Source: Noviherbaspirillum suwonense
GTDB lineage: Bacteria; Pseudomonadota; Gammaproteobacteria; Burkholderiales; Burkholderiaceae_D
Assembly: GCF_900182955.1 (NCBI RefSeq)
Contig: NZ_FXUL01000009.1
Span: 62,001-126,000, forward strand
Direction: 5' to 3'
DNA: 64,000 bases
Shown: positions 8,793 to 16,448 of the stretch, one piece after another
Numbering within the stretch: the first letter of the stretch is position 1
Layout: every line of letters begins with the position of its first letter
Translations under genes and position numbers: made by a program
The notes under the pieces: model-generated
The model's database searches: none
Seen by the model: only the letters and a program-made list of their open reading frames with translations
Told to the model about the DNA's origin: nothing

Positions 8793-9500
8793 ATGGAACT
8801 GACCGGCGCCATGCTGATGGCCGCGCCGCGCGAGAAGGTCTGGCAGGCGCTGAACGACCCGAACGTGCTGGTGCATTGCATTCCCGGCTGCGAGGAAGTC
8901 CAGCAGATCTCGGCCACCGAGACCCATACCCGCGTGCTATTGAAGATGGGGCCGGTGCGGGCGCGTTTCGTCGGCAAGATCTTCATGAGCGACATCCGTC
9001 CCGCGGAAGGCTGCACGCTGGACTTCCAGGGTTCGGGCGGCGCGGCCGGATTTGCGCGCGGCAAGTCGGTGGTGACGCTGGAGAGCGAGGGGAGCGAAGG
9101 CGAGTCGACCCGCCTTCAATACAGCGCCAACGCATCCGTCGGCGGCAAGCTCGGGCAGATCGGCGGGCGCATGATCGATGCATCTGCCAAGCAGATGGCC
9201 GAACAATTCTTCAGCGCGCTGCAGGCGCAGCTGGCCGGCGCGCCAACGATCGGGGCGGGATTCCCGGCGGACACGCCGGTGACGGCCCCGCCCGTGCCGG
9301 AGCAGCCAGCGCCGCAGCCCGCATCGCAGGCAGCGCCGCTGCCGCCGTCACCGCCGCCATATCAGCCGGTCTCCGCGACCAGGACCGTCGCTCCGGCGTC
9401 GAGCCCGCTGATGGCCGAGGGCGTGCGCGCGCTCTGGTTCTGCCTGGGCGCGCTGTCGACCGGCTTCGGCGTCTGGCTCGCCGTGCAGCTGACACGCTGA
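8793..9500 (+). CDS. CoxG-like SRPBCC protein with C-terminal membrane anchor
   Basis: 235 residues. The first 150 form a SRPBCC/CoxG domain (MELTGAMLMAAPREKVWQAL, then GCEEVQQIS and a GKIFMSDIRPAEGC strand). A Pro/Ala-rich linker follows, and a hydrophobic helix (about residues 208-230, LWFCLGALSTGFGVWLAVQL) ends the protein. In CO dehydrogenase systems CoxG anchors the Mo-enzyme to the membrane, and similar proteins accompany many other Mo-hydroxylases. A GGAGGAG site precedes the ATG. It leads the operon of the three hydroxylase subunits, so an anchoring or maturation role for that enzyme is likely. Confidence 0.85.
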   Translation: MELTGAMLMAAPREKVWQALNDPNVLVHCIPGCEEVQQISATETHTRVLLKMGPVRARFVGKIFMSDIRPAEGCTLDFQGSGGAAGFARGKSVVTLESEGSEGESTRLQYSANASVGGKLGQIGGRMIDASAKQMAEQFFSALQAQLAGAPTIGAGFPADTPVTAPPVPEQPAPQPASQAAPLPPSPPPYQPVSATRTVAPASSPLMAEGVRALWFCLGALSTGFGVWLAVQLTR

Positions 9501-9540
9501 CCGCGCAAGCCCCCATGAAGCCTGACCAGACGAGGTTGCG

Positions 9541-10410
9541 ATGAAAGCACCGGATTTCGACTATTCCAAGCCGCGTACGCTTGACGAGGTATTTTCCCTG
9601 CTCGCCGAATATGGCGACGAGGCGCGGCTGCTGGCCGGCGGCCAGACGCTGATGGCGACGCTCAACATGCGGCTGTCCGAGCCGGCGCTGCTGATCGACA
9701 TCACCGGCATCGACGCGCTGCGCGGCATCGCGGTACAGGACGGCGCGCTGCGCATCGGCGCGCTGGCCACGCATACGCAGATCGAGACCTCGGCGCTGGT
9801 GGCGCAACATGCGCCGCTGCTGGCGATGGCTGCGCCGCATATCGCGCACCGGGCGATCCGCAACCTCGGCACGCTGGGCGGTTCGATCGCCTATGCGGAC
9901 CCGGCGGCCGAGTGGCCCACCTGCGCGCTGGCGCTGGACGCCGTCATCGTCTGCGCCGGCGCCGGCGGCGCCCGCCGCATCCCGGCAGCGGAATTCTTCC
10001 TCGACCTGTACACCACCGCGCTGCAGCCCGGCGAGCTGGTGCTGGCCTGCGAGTTTCCGCTCGCCGCCCCCGGCGCGCGCTTTCACTTCGACGAGCTTGC
10101 GCGCCGGCATGGCGACTATGCGATCGCTGGTCTGGCGCTTGCAGGCCGCGTCGAGCAGGGACTGATGCGGCAGGCCCGCATCGCGCTGATGGGCATCTCC
10201 AGCACGCCGGTGCGGGCGCGGCGCACCGAGGCCCTGCTCGAAGGCCGGGCGCTGGACGCGTCCGCGGCCGGCGAGGCGGCAAGCCTGCTGGCCGAGGAAC
10301 TGGACGGCCCGCTGGCGCCGGTCGCCGACCTTACCAATTCGAGCGCCACCAAGCGCCATCTTGCCACCGTGCTGCTGCGGCGCGCGCTGACATCCTTCAT
10401 CGCCGCTTAG
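9541..10410 (+). CDS. Mo-hydroxylase FAD-binding (medium) subunit
   Basis: 289 residues, the usual length. FAD-contact motifs are present: LLAGGQTLMATLNMRL near residue 30 and LGTLGGSIAYADPAAEWP near residue 110. The C-terminal domain (CO dehydrogenase flavoprotein C-terminal type) follows. The subunit takes electrons from the 2Fe-2S protein and passes them to an acceptor. It is followed after 25 bp by the 2Fe-2S subunit gene. In this order (medium, small, large) the enzyme is of the xanthine dehydrogenase family. Confidence 0.92.
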   Translation: MKAPDFDYSKPRTLDEVFSLLAEYGDEARLLAGGQTLMATLNMRLSEPALLIDITGIDALRGIAVQDGALRIGALATHTQIETSALVAQHAPLLAMAAPHIAHRAIRNLGTLGGSIAYADPAAEWPTCALALDAVIVCAGAGGARRIPAAEFFLDLYTTALQPGELVLACEFPLAAPGARFHFDELARRHGDYAIAGLALAGRVEQGLMRQARIALMGISSTPVRARRTEALLEGRALDASAAGEAASLLAEELDGPLAPVADLTNSSATKRHLATVLLRRALTSFIAA

Positions 10411-10435
10411 CCCGGCAGACCAAGAGGACGCAACC

Positions 10436-10945
10436 ATGTCGGACACCAAGACCATACATCTCACCGTGAACGGCCAGTACCGGCGGCACGAGGTGCGGCC
10501 ACGCCAGCACCTGGTGGATTTCCTGCGCGAGGAGCTGGACCTGACCGGCTCGCACCTCGGCTGCGAGCACGGCGTCTGCGGCGCCTGCACCGTGAAGCTG
10601 GACGGCGCGATCGTGCGCGGCTGCCTGGTGCTCGCGGTGCAGGCGGACGGCAAGTCGGTCCAGACCATCGAGGGGCTGTCGGAGTCCGGCGCGATGCGCG
10701 ACCTGCAGCAGGCTTTCCTGAACCGCAATGCGCTGCAATGCGGCTATTGCACCTCGGGCATGCTGATGGCGGCGTCGGAACTGATCGACACCCAGCCGGA
10801 CGCCAGCCGCGAGCAGGTGCGCCAGTGGATCTCGGGAAATTATTGCCGCTGCACCGGCTACCAGGCCATCGTCGACGCGATCTGCGACGTGCTGGCCGAC
10901 CGCCGCGATGCGGGTGTCCGCGATGACAAGGGAGTCGCCGCATGA
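10436..10945 (+). CDS. Mo-hydroxylase 2Fe-2S (small) subunit
   Basis: 169 residues. The plant-type ferredoxin cluster ligands are seen in GCEHGVCGACTVKLDG plus a further Cys, and the second cluster ligands in CGYCTSGM and NYCRCTGYQ. No signal peptide, so the enzyme is cytoplasmic. The stop overlaps the start of the large subunit (ATGA). A GAGGAC site lies upstream of the ATG. Confidence 0.94.
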   Translation: MSDTKTIHLTVNGQYRRHEVRPRQHLVDFLREELDLTGSHLGCEHGVCGACTVKLDGAIVRGCLVLAVQADGKSVQTIEGLSESGAMRDLQQAFLNRNALQCGYCTSGMLMAASELIDTQPDASREQVRQWISGNYCRCTGYQAIVDAICDVLADRRDAGVRDDKGVAA

Positions 10946-13341
10946 ACGCGCCCGAAAAAATCCCGACCGGCCTGTCGCCGCTGACCGACGACCCGCGCTA
11001 CATCGGCCAGAGCGTGCCGCGCAGCGGCGCGCGCCGCCTGACCGAGGGCCGCGGCGCCTATGTCGACGACCTGCGCTTCGGACGCATGGCCCACGTGGTG
11101 TTCTGGCGTTCGCCGGTCGCGCATGCGCGCATCCTCTCGGTCGACGGCAGCTATGCACGGATGATGCCCGGCGTGCTGGCCGTGGTCGACGGCAAGCAGA
11201 TGGCGACCCTGTGCAAGCCCTGGGTCGCCACCCTCGGCCACCTCGCCGGCATGAAGTCGGCGCCGCAATACCCGCTGGCGGTGGAGCGCGCCTGCTGGCA
11301 GGGCGAGCCGGTGGTCGCGGTCGTCGCCGAGACCCGGTCGCAGGCCGAGGATGCGCTGCAGTACCTGCAGGTCGAGTGGGAAGAGCTGCCGGCGGTGGTG
11401 CAGATGGAAAGCGCGCTCGACGCGGCCACGCCGGTCATTCACCCGGAGCTGGGCGACAACCTGTGCTTCACCCGCAGCCTCGATGTCGGCAATGTCGACC
11501 AGGCATTCGCCGACGCCGATGTCGTCGCCGAGGCGGTGTTCCACTTCGGCCGCCATACCGGCGTGCCGCTGGAGCCGCGCTCCCAGGTGGCCGACTGGAA
11601 CCCGGGCGACCGGCGGCTGACGGTCTACCATTCGCAGCAGGCGCCGCACATGATGCAGGACCTGTATGCGCGCCAGTTCGACCTGCCGGAGTCGTCGGTG
11701 CGGGTGATCTGCAAGGACGTCGGCGGCTCCTTCGGCATCAAGGTGCATGCGTACCCGGACGACTTCGCGACGGTGGCCATGGCCATCCTGCTCAAGCGCC
11801 CGGTGAAGTTCGTGGCCGACCGGCTCGAATCCTTCACCAGCGACATCCATGCCCGCGAGCACCGGGTCAGGGCGCGCATTGCGGCCAACCGCGGCGGCAT
11901 GATCACGGCGTTCGAGATCGACGACCTGACCGGCATCGGCCCGTACTCGATGTTTCCGCGCACCAGCGCGATCGAGGGCAACCAGGTGGTCAACCTGGTG
12001 GGCGGCCCGTACCGGCACCAGAACTACCGCGCCCATCTCGACGTGGTGTTCCAGAACAAGACGCCGACCTGCCAGTACCGCGGCGTCGGCCATCCGATCG
12101 CCTGCGCGGTGACCGAGGGCCTGGTGGACCTGGCCGCGAAGAAGCTCGGCATGGACCCGCTGGAAATCCGCAAGCGCAACGTGATCCCCGACGACGCCTA
12201 CCCGTGCAACGGCGCCTCCGGCATCCGGCTGGAAGTGCTGTCGCACGAGGAATGCCTGCGCAAGATCGAGCTGCTGATCGACTACCCGGCCCTGCGCGCC
12301 GAACAGGCGGCATTGCGCGAGCGGGGCATCTACCGCGGCATCGGTTTTGCGACGGTGATCGAGCTGACCAATCCCGGTTCCGCATTCTACGGCGTCGGCG
12401 GCGCCCGCATCTCGGCGCAGGACGGCGCGACCGTGCGCCTGGAGCCGACCGGCACCGTGACCGTGATGGTCGGCGTCGGCGAGCAGGGGCAGGGCACCGA
12501 GGGCGTGTTTACCCAGATCGCGGCGGATGCGGTCGGAGTCAGCGTCGACCGGGTGCGCATCATCACCGGCGACACCGACGTGACGCCGTATGGCGGCGGC
12601 ACCTGGGCCTCTCGCGGCGCCGGCATCGGCGGCGAAGCGATCCTGCAGGCGTCGATGGCGCTGCGGGAAAACATCCTTGCCGCCGCCGGCCAGATCCTGC
12701 AGCGCGATCCGGGCGACCTGGCCGTGCGGCGCGACGAGATCATCGACAGCCACACGATGGAAAGCCTGATGCCGCTGCATGAACTGGGCCGGATCGCCTA
12801 CTTCCGGCCGGACACGCTGCCGCCCGGCTTTGCCGCCGAGCTGATGGTGACCCGGCATTATGCGCAGCGCGACTTTCCGTTCATCTTCACCAACGGCGTG
12901 CAAGCGTCCTATGTCGAGATCGACACCGACACCGGCTTCGTCAAACTGCTCAAGCACTGGGTGGTCGAGGACTGCGGCCGCATCCTGAACCCGATGCTGG
13001 TCGACGAGCAGATGCGCGGCGCGATCGTGCAGGGCATCGGCGGCGCGCTGTACGAGGAATGCCTGTACGACGCCGGCGGCCAGATGCAGAACGGCAGCAT
13101 GGCCGACTACCTGGTGCCGATGTCGGGCGAGATGCCGGACATTATCGTCGCCCACGTCGAGACGCCGACGGCCAGTTCGACGCTGGGCGCGAAGGGCGCG
13201 GGCGAAGCGGGCACCGCGGGCGCGCCGGCGGCGCTGATGAATGCGATCAACGATGCGCTCGCGCCGCTGGATGCGGCGGTGTTCTCGCAGCCGTTCACGC
13301 CGGAGAAGATCCTGCGGGCGCTGGGGAAAGTGAGCGGTTGA
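10942..13341 (+). CDS. Mo-hydroxylase molybdopterin-binding (large) subunit
   Basis: 799 residues. The N-terminal a/b hammerhead domain includes LTEGRGAYVDDLRF, and the Mo-binding part includes GGSFGIKVH, QYRGVGHPIACAVTEG and a GVGEQGQG segment. GAKGAGEAGTAGAP near the C-terminus carries the conserved Glu (residue 755) that acts as general base. The CO dehydrogenase active loop with selenylated Cys (AYRCSFR) is absent: QYRGVGHP is there instead. The enzyme therefore hydroxylates a C-H bond of an aldehyde or heteroaromatic ring using water, and is not a CO dehydrogenase. With the dihydroxypyridine-hydroxylase-like monooxygenase in the divergent operon, an N-heterocycle is the most plausible substrate. 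That is inference. Confidence 0.9.
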   Translation: MNAPEKIPTGLSPLTDDPRYIGQSVPRSGARRLTEGRGAYVDDLRFGRMAHVVFWRSPVAHARILSVDGSYARMMPGVLAVVDGKQMATLCKPWVATLGHLAGMKSAPQYPLAVERACWQGEPVVAVVAETRSQAEDALQYLQVEWEELPAVVQMESALDAATPVIHPELGDNLCFTRSLDVGNVDQAFADADVVAEAVFHFGRHTGVPLEPRSQVADWNPGDRRLTVYHSQQAPHMMQDLYARQFDLPESSVRVICKDVGGSFGIKVHAYPDDFATVAMAILLKRPVKFVADRLESFTSDIHAREHRVRARIAANRGGMITAFEIDDLTGIGPYSMFPRTSAIEGNQVVNLVGGPYRHQNYRAHLDVVFQNKTPTCQYRGVGHPIACAVTEGLVDLAAKKLGMDPLEIRKRNVIPDDAYPCNGASGIRLEVLSHEECLRKIELLIDYPALRAEQAALRERGIYRGIGFATVIELTNPGSAFYGVGGARISAQDGATVRLEPTGTVTVMVGVGEQGQGTEGVFTQIAADAVGVSVDRVRIITGDTDVTPYGGGTWASRGAGIGGEAILQASMALRENILAAAGQILQRDPGDLAVRRDEIIDSHTMESLMPLHELGRIAYFRPDTLPPGFAAELMVTRHYAQRDFPFIFTNGVQASYVEIDTDTGFVKLLKHWVVEDCGRILNPMLVDEQMRGAIVQGIGGALYEECLYDAGGQMQNGSMADYLVPMSGEMPDIIVAHVETPTASSTLGAKGAGEAGTAGAPAALMNAINDALAPLDAAVFSQPFTPEKILRALGKVSG

Positions 13342-13357
13342 GCAAGGGACGACCCTT

Positions 13358-13391
13358 GCGGCCGGCCGGCATTCGCGCCGGCCGGCCGGCG
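13358..13391. terminator. GC-rich hairpin between convergent genes
   Basis: GCCGGCCGGC (13361-13370), a short spacer ATTCGC, and GCCGGCCGGC again make a very stable stem. It lies between the convergent ends of the Mo-hydroxylase operon and the receiver gene. There is no T-run, so intrinsic termination is only possible. Confidence 0.35.
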
Positions 13392-13398
13392 AAACCCG

Positions 13399-13821
13399 TC
13401 ATCCCGCCGTCAGCCCCGCCAGCGCTTCCAGCAGCGTGCGCGCGCGGAAGGGCTTGACCAGGATGCGCTCGACGCGCAGCGCGCGCATGGCGGTGACGAA
13501 GGTCGCATCGCAGGCCGACGTCAGCACGATGACCGGCAGGTTCGCCTTGCTGGCGGTGCGCCCGGCGCGGATCTGCTCCAGCACGCCGTAATCGAAGGCG
13601 CGGGCTTTCTCGTCGCCATCCTGGTCGACCGCGATCACGATGCCGTCGAACGGCGTGCTTTCCAGCATCGGCAGGGCCAGCGCCACCGACCCCGACTGGT
13701 GGACTTCGCCGATCCGCAGCGAGCCCGCGGTCAGCGCGATGGTCTGGCGCATCACCAGCGACTGTTCGACCAGCAGGAAGCGCTGCGCGCCGCGCCCCGG
13801 ATGCGCATTAGTCCTGTGCAC
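13399..13821 (-). CDS. CheY-like receiver protein with degenerate acidic pocket
   Basis: 140 residues from a GTG that is preceded by GGAG at about 8 bp and overlaps the end of the GAF gene. The fold is receiver-like: strand RFLLVEQSLVMRQT, strand FDGIVIAVDQDG, LPVIVLTSA and ILVKPF. The Thr and Lys switch residues are kept (LTSA, VKPF). The paired acidic residues after the first strand are reduced to Glu-Gln, and the phosphoacceptor Asp can only be placed loosely in AVDQDG. It is a stand-alone receiver without an output domain. It is probably phosphorylation-independent or weakly phosphorylated. Functional partner is the overlapping GAF protein. Start is inferred from the ribosome site and overlap. 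Confidence 0.7.
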   Translation of the reverse strand: MHRTNAHPGRGAQRFLLVEQSLVMRQTIALTAGSLRIGEVHQSGSVALALPMLESTPFDGIVIAVDQDGDEKARAFDYGVLEQIRAGRTASKANLPVIVLTSACDATFVTAMRALRVERILVKPFRARTLLEALAGLTAG

Positions 13822-14332
13822 GACGCTGCTCCATTGCCGCTTCTGCAGGTTCTCCTTCCAGTTCGGCCACCACAAGGTCCCGCAGCGTGAACAGGATCGC
13901 ATGGTCGAGTGCGTCGAAGTCGCGCACGCGGGTGTCGTTCATGCACAGCATGCCGGCCACGTGCCCGCAGGCCAGGCGCAGCGGCGCGCCCGCATAGGTG
14001 CGCAGGCCCGGCTCGCCGGCCACCATCGGGTGGTCGGAAAAACGGCTGTCCTTCAGCATGTCCGGCACCACGAACAGGTCGGGCACGACGATGGCGTGGC
14101 CGCAGAATGACGTGTCCCGCGGCGCGTCGCAGGCGGTCAGGCCGAATTTCGACTTGAACCAGACCCGGTCGCGGTCGACCAGCGTGATCAGCGCGATCGG
14201 AACGTCGAACTCGGTCGCCATGAAGCTGACGATGCGGTCGAAGCGTTCCTCGGGCGGCGTGTCCAGGATCAGCAGCGCACGCAGCGCCGCCAGGCGTGTT
14301 TCTTCATCGGCAGGAATCGGGGCTTTGAGCAT
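13808..14332 (-). CDS. GAF-domain protein
   Basis: 174 residues, nearly all a single GAF domain: LRALLILDTPPEERFDRIV, then VPIALITLVDRDRVWFKSKFG and DTSFCGHAIV. The sequence DTSFCGHAI...F.VPDMLKDSRFSDHPMV is a common GAF subtype found at the N-terminus of diguanylate cyclases and sensor kinases, here standing alone. Overlaps the downstream receiver gene by 14 bp, so the two are co-translated, as a split signal module. A GTG two codons earlier is an alternative start. Ligand unknown. Confidence 0.8.
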   Translation of the reverse strand: MLKAPIPADEETRLAALRALLILDTPPEERFDRIVSFMATEFDVPIALITLVDRDRVWFKSKFGLTACDAPRDTSFCGHAIVVPDLFVVPDMLKDSRFSDHPMVAGEPGLRTYAGAPLRLACGHVAGMLCMNDTRVRDFDALDHAILFTLRDLVVAELEGEPAEAAMEQRRAQD

Positions 14333-14452
14333 GGGCACCAGGGCGGGAAGGGTGGATATGGCGGCATGGTCGCCGCTGACCCTGCAATTACGGCGGCTTT
14401 GCCGATTACTTTAGCGCGCCCCTGCGTGCCGCATTCCCGCCGCCCGTGTCGC

Positions 14453-15427
14453 TCAGCCCAGCAGGCCCATCAGCCGCTGCCTGATCAGCGTTTCGGCTTC
14501 CGCCATGATCCGGTCCATCAGCTCCTGCACGGTCGGCACGTCGTTGATCAGGCCGGCGACCATGCCGCAGCTCCACGCGCCCAGTTCGGCCTCGCCCTGC
14601 TGCATCACCCGCGGGTAGATTCCGGCCACCTCGGCGCGGATGTCCTCGAACGTCAGCGCGGCGCCCAGCGCGCGTTCCTTTTCCAGCACGCGCTCCACGC
14701 CGGCATTCGCCAGCACGCGCTCGGTATTGCGCAGCGAGCGCATGATCAGCCGGGTGTCGAGTTCGCTGGCCTTGACGATCGCGTCCTTGACGTTCTGGTG
14801 GACCGGCGCCTCCTTGGTCGCGATGAAGCGGGTGCCCATGTTCATGCCCTCGGCGCCCAGCGCGAGCGCCGCCACCAGCGAGCGGCCGTCGGCCATGCCG
14901 CCGGAGGCCACGAACGGTATGGTCAGCGCCTCGGCCGCGCGCGGCAGCAGGATCATGTTGGGCACGTCATCCTCGCCCGGATGCCCGCCGCATTCGAAGC
15001 CGTCGACGCTGACCGCGTCACAGCCGATCGACTCCGCCTTCAGCGCATGCCGGACCGCGGTGCACTTGTGGATCACCTTGATGCCGTTTTCCTTCAGCCT
15101 CGGCATCCATTTCTGCGGATTGTTGCCGGCGGTCTCGACGATCTTGACGCCGCCTTCGATGATCGCGTCGATGTAGCCGGGATAGTCCGGCGAGTTGACG
15201 GCCGGCAGGAAGGTCAGGTTGACGCCGAACGGCTTGCTGGTCATCGTGTGCGCCTTCGCGATTTCCGCGGCCAGGCGCGCCGGGCTGGGCTGGGTCAGCG
15301 CGGTGATGATGCCGAGGCCGCCGGCATTCGACACGGCGGCGGCGAGTTCGGCAAAGCCGACGTAATGCATGCCGCCCTGGATGATCGGACGTTCGATGCC
15401 GAACAATTCGGTGATTCTGGTTTTCAT
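14453..15427 (-). CDS. Nitronate monooxygenase/2-nitropropane dioxygenase-like FMN protein
   Basis: 324 residues, TIM-barrel. Motifs: IERPIIQGGMHYVGFAELA at the N-terminus, then GGLGIIT, CDAVSVDGFECGGHPGEDD and IPFVASGGMADGRSLVAALALGAEGMNMGTRF, which contact FMN. These fit the NMO/EnR family of FMN-dependent enzymes. Members oxidise alkyl nitronates or act as enoyl reductases, and substrate cannot be read here. An AGGACA site precedes the ATG. Upstream on the same strand is the SDR gene, 112 bp away. A fatty-acid or CoA-ester related role is possible given acyl-CoA genes in the region. Confidence 0.85.
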   Translation of the reverse strand: MKTRITELFGIERPIIQGGMHYVGFAELAAAVSNAGGLGIITALTQPSPARLAAEIAKAHTMTSKPFGVNLTFLPAVNSPDYPGYIDAIIEGGVKIVETAGNNPQKWMPRLKENGIKVIHKCTAVRHALKAESIGCDAVSVDGFECGGHPGEDDVPNMILLPRAAEALTIPFVASGGMADGRSLVAALALGAEGMNMGTRFIATKEAPVHQNVKDAIVKASELDTRLIMRSLRNTERVLANAGVERVLEKERALGAALTFEDIRAEVAGIYPRVMQQGEAELGAWSCGMVAGLINDVPTVQELMDRIMAEAETLIRQRLMGLLG

Positions 15428-15539
15428 GTTGTCCTGCCTTCTTGTAGAGGGTCTGTCGATGCGCCGGCGCCTCGCCCGGTGCAGCCTGCATCGCTGGCAG
15501 CGATGGCTGGCCGCCAACATTATCAGCTTTGTCCCGGCA

Positions 15540-16268
15540 TCACCATGCTTCCATCCAGGGCCGGATGTCGAGTTCGTGCGTCCAGGCGGAACGCGGCTGC
15601 TGGTGCAGCATCCAGTAGGTATCGGCGATGTGCCTGGGGTCGACGATGCCGTCCTGGTCCTTCAACGCGTAGCGTTCCGGGAAGTTTTCGCGGATGAATG
15701 CGGTGTCGATTGCGCCGTCGATGATCGGATGGGCTACGTGGATCCCCTTCGGGCCGAGTTCGCGCGCCATCGACTGCGCCAGCGCCCGCAGCGCGTGCTT
15801 GGCGCCGGAGAAGGCGGCAAAGCCGGCACGGCCGCGCAGGCTGGCGGTCGCGCCGGTAAAGAAGATCGAGCCGTGGCCGCGCGGCAGCATCACGCGGGCG
15901 GCCTCGCGCCCCATCAGGAAACCGGCGAAGCAGGCCATTTCCCAGACCTTGAAGTAGACGCGGGCGGTCGTGTCGGTGATGTCGAAGCGCACATTGGCGC
16001 CGATATTGAATATCGCGACGTGGATGGGCGCGATTTCCTTTTCGATGTGCGCGAAGAGCGCAACCATCGCGTCTTCCTTGCGGGCGTCCGAGCCGAAGCC
16101 GTAGGCTTCGCCGCCCTCGGCCCGGATCTGGTCGACCAGCGGCTTGAGCTTTTCCTCGTCGCGCCGGGTAACGCAGGCAATGTAACCCTCGCGGGCAAAT
16201 CGCCTGGCGATCTCGCCGCCGGTGGCATCGCCCGCGCCGATCACGAGGACCGTTTTTTTTCCGTCCAT
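15540..16268 (-). CDS. Atypical SDR-family protein lacking the catalytic tyrosine
   Basis: 242 residues. The Rossmann motif is altered (VIGAGDATGGEIARRFAREG rather than TGxxxGIG). In the active-site helix the normal YxxxK is FSGAK: the Lys is kept and the Tyr is Phe; upstream, Thr fills the serine position (FFTGATAS). A known SDR subgroup (SDR_c10-like) shares these changes. A GGAGG site lies 6 bp before the ATG. It is divergent from an IclR regulator, and the intergenic region has repeats likely used by that regulator. Without the Tyr, classical dehydrogenase activity is doubtful; it may act through another acid or as a non-redox enzyme. Confidence 0.85.
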   Translation of the reverse strand: MDGKKTVLVIGAGDATGGEIARRFAREGYIACVTRRDEEKLKPLVDQIRAEGGEAYGFGSDARKEDAMVALFAHIEKEIAPIHVAIFNIGANVRFDITDTTARVYFKVWEMACFAGFLMGREAARVMLPRGHGSIFFTGATASLRGRAGFAAFSGAKHALRALAQSMARELGPKGIHVAHPIIDGAIDTAFIRENFPERYALKDQDGIVDPRHIADTYWMLHQQPRSAWTHELDIRPWMEAW

Positions 16269-16286
16269 GTTGCCTCCGTCAATATG

Positions 16287-16298
16287 TTGAACCGCATA
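16287..16298. repeat. TTGAACCGCATA direct repeat, copy 1
   Basis: Twelve bases repeated exactly at 16402-16413, on either side of the divergent promoter of the SDR and iclR genes. Each copy starts an imperfect inverted repeat around CCGCAT. Possible IclR half-sites. Confidence 0.4.
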
Positions 16299-16324
16299 GC
16301 GGATTAGAAAACCGCAATAATGCA

Positions 16325-16354
16325 ATGCTAGTCCGCGATCAACTCGGAAGTCAA
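16325..16354 (-). promoter_or_regulatory. Candidate promoter for the SDR gene
   Basis: On the minus strand TTGACT (16349-16354) and TAGCAT (16325-16330) are separated by 18 bp. The -10 match is modest. Confidence 0.35.
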
Positions 16355-16374
16355 TCGAAAATCCGATCCTCTAC

Positions 16375-16403
16375 TTGACCGAGTTACCGCTTGGCGGTAC
16401 ATT
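16375..16403 (+). promoter_or_regulatory. Candidate promoter for iclR with an operator between -35 and -10
   Basis: TTGACC (16375-16380) and TACATT (16398-16403) are 17 bp apart. The spacer contains a perfect inverted repeat, TACCGC-TTG-GCGGTA (16385-16399), 15 bp long. A 15-bp palindrome overlapping the promoter is typical for IclR-type autorepression. Confidence 0.5.
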
Positions 16404-16413
16404 GAACCGCATA
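16402..16413. repeat. TTGAACCGCATA direct repeat, copy 2
   Basis: Exact second copy of the 12-mer at 16287-16298. It overlaps the iclR -10 region and runs into CCGCATAT-CC-ACATACGG, an imperfect inverted repeat. Confidence 0.4.
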
Positions 16414-16448
16414 TCCACATACGGCAAGATCAGCCCGCATCCCTGAAC

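Noticed and set aside
8793-13341. Carbon monoxide dehydrogenase operon (CoxG, M, S, L)
   Set aside because: The large subunit has QYRGVGHP where CO dehydrogenase has the AYRCSFR loop. The family is right, the substrate is not CO.
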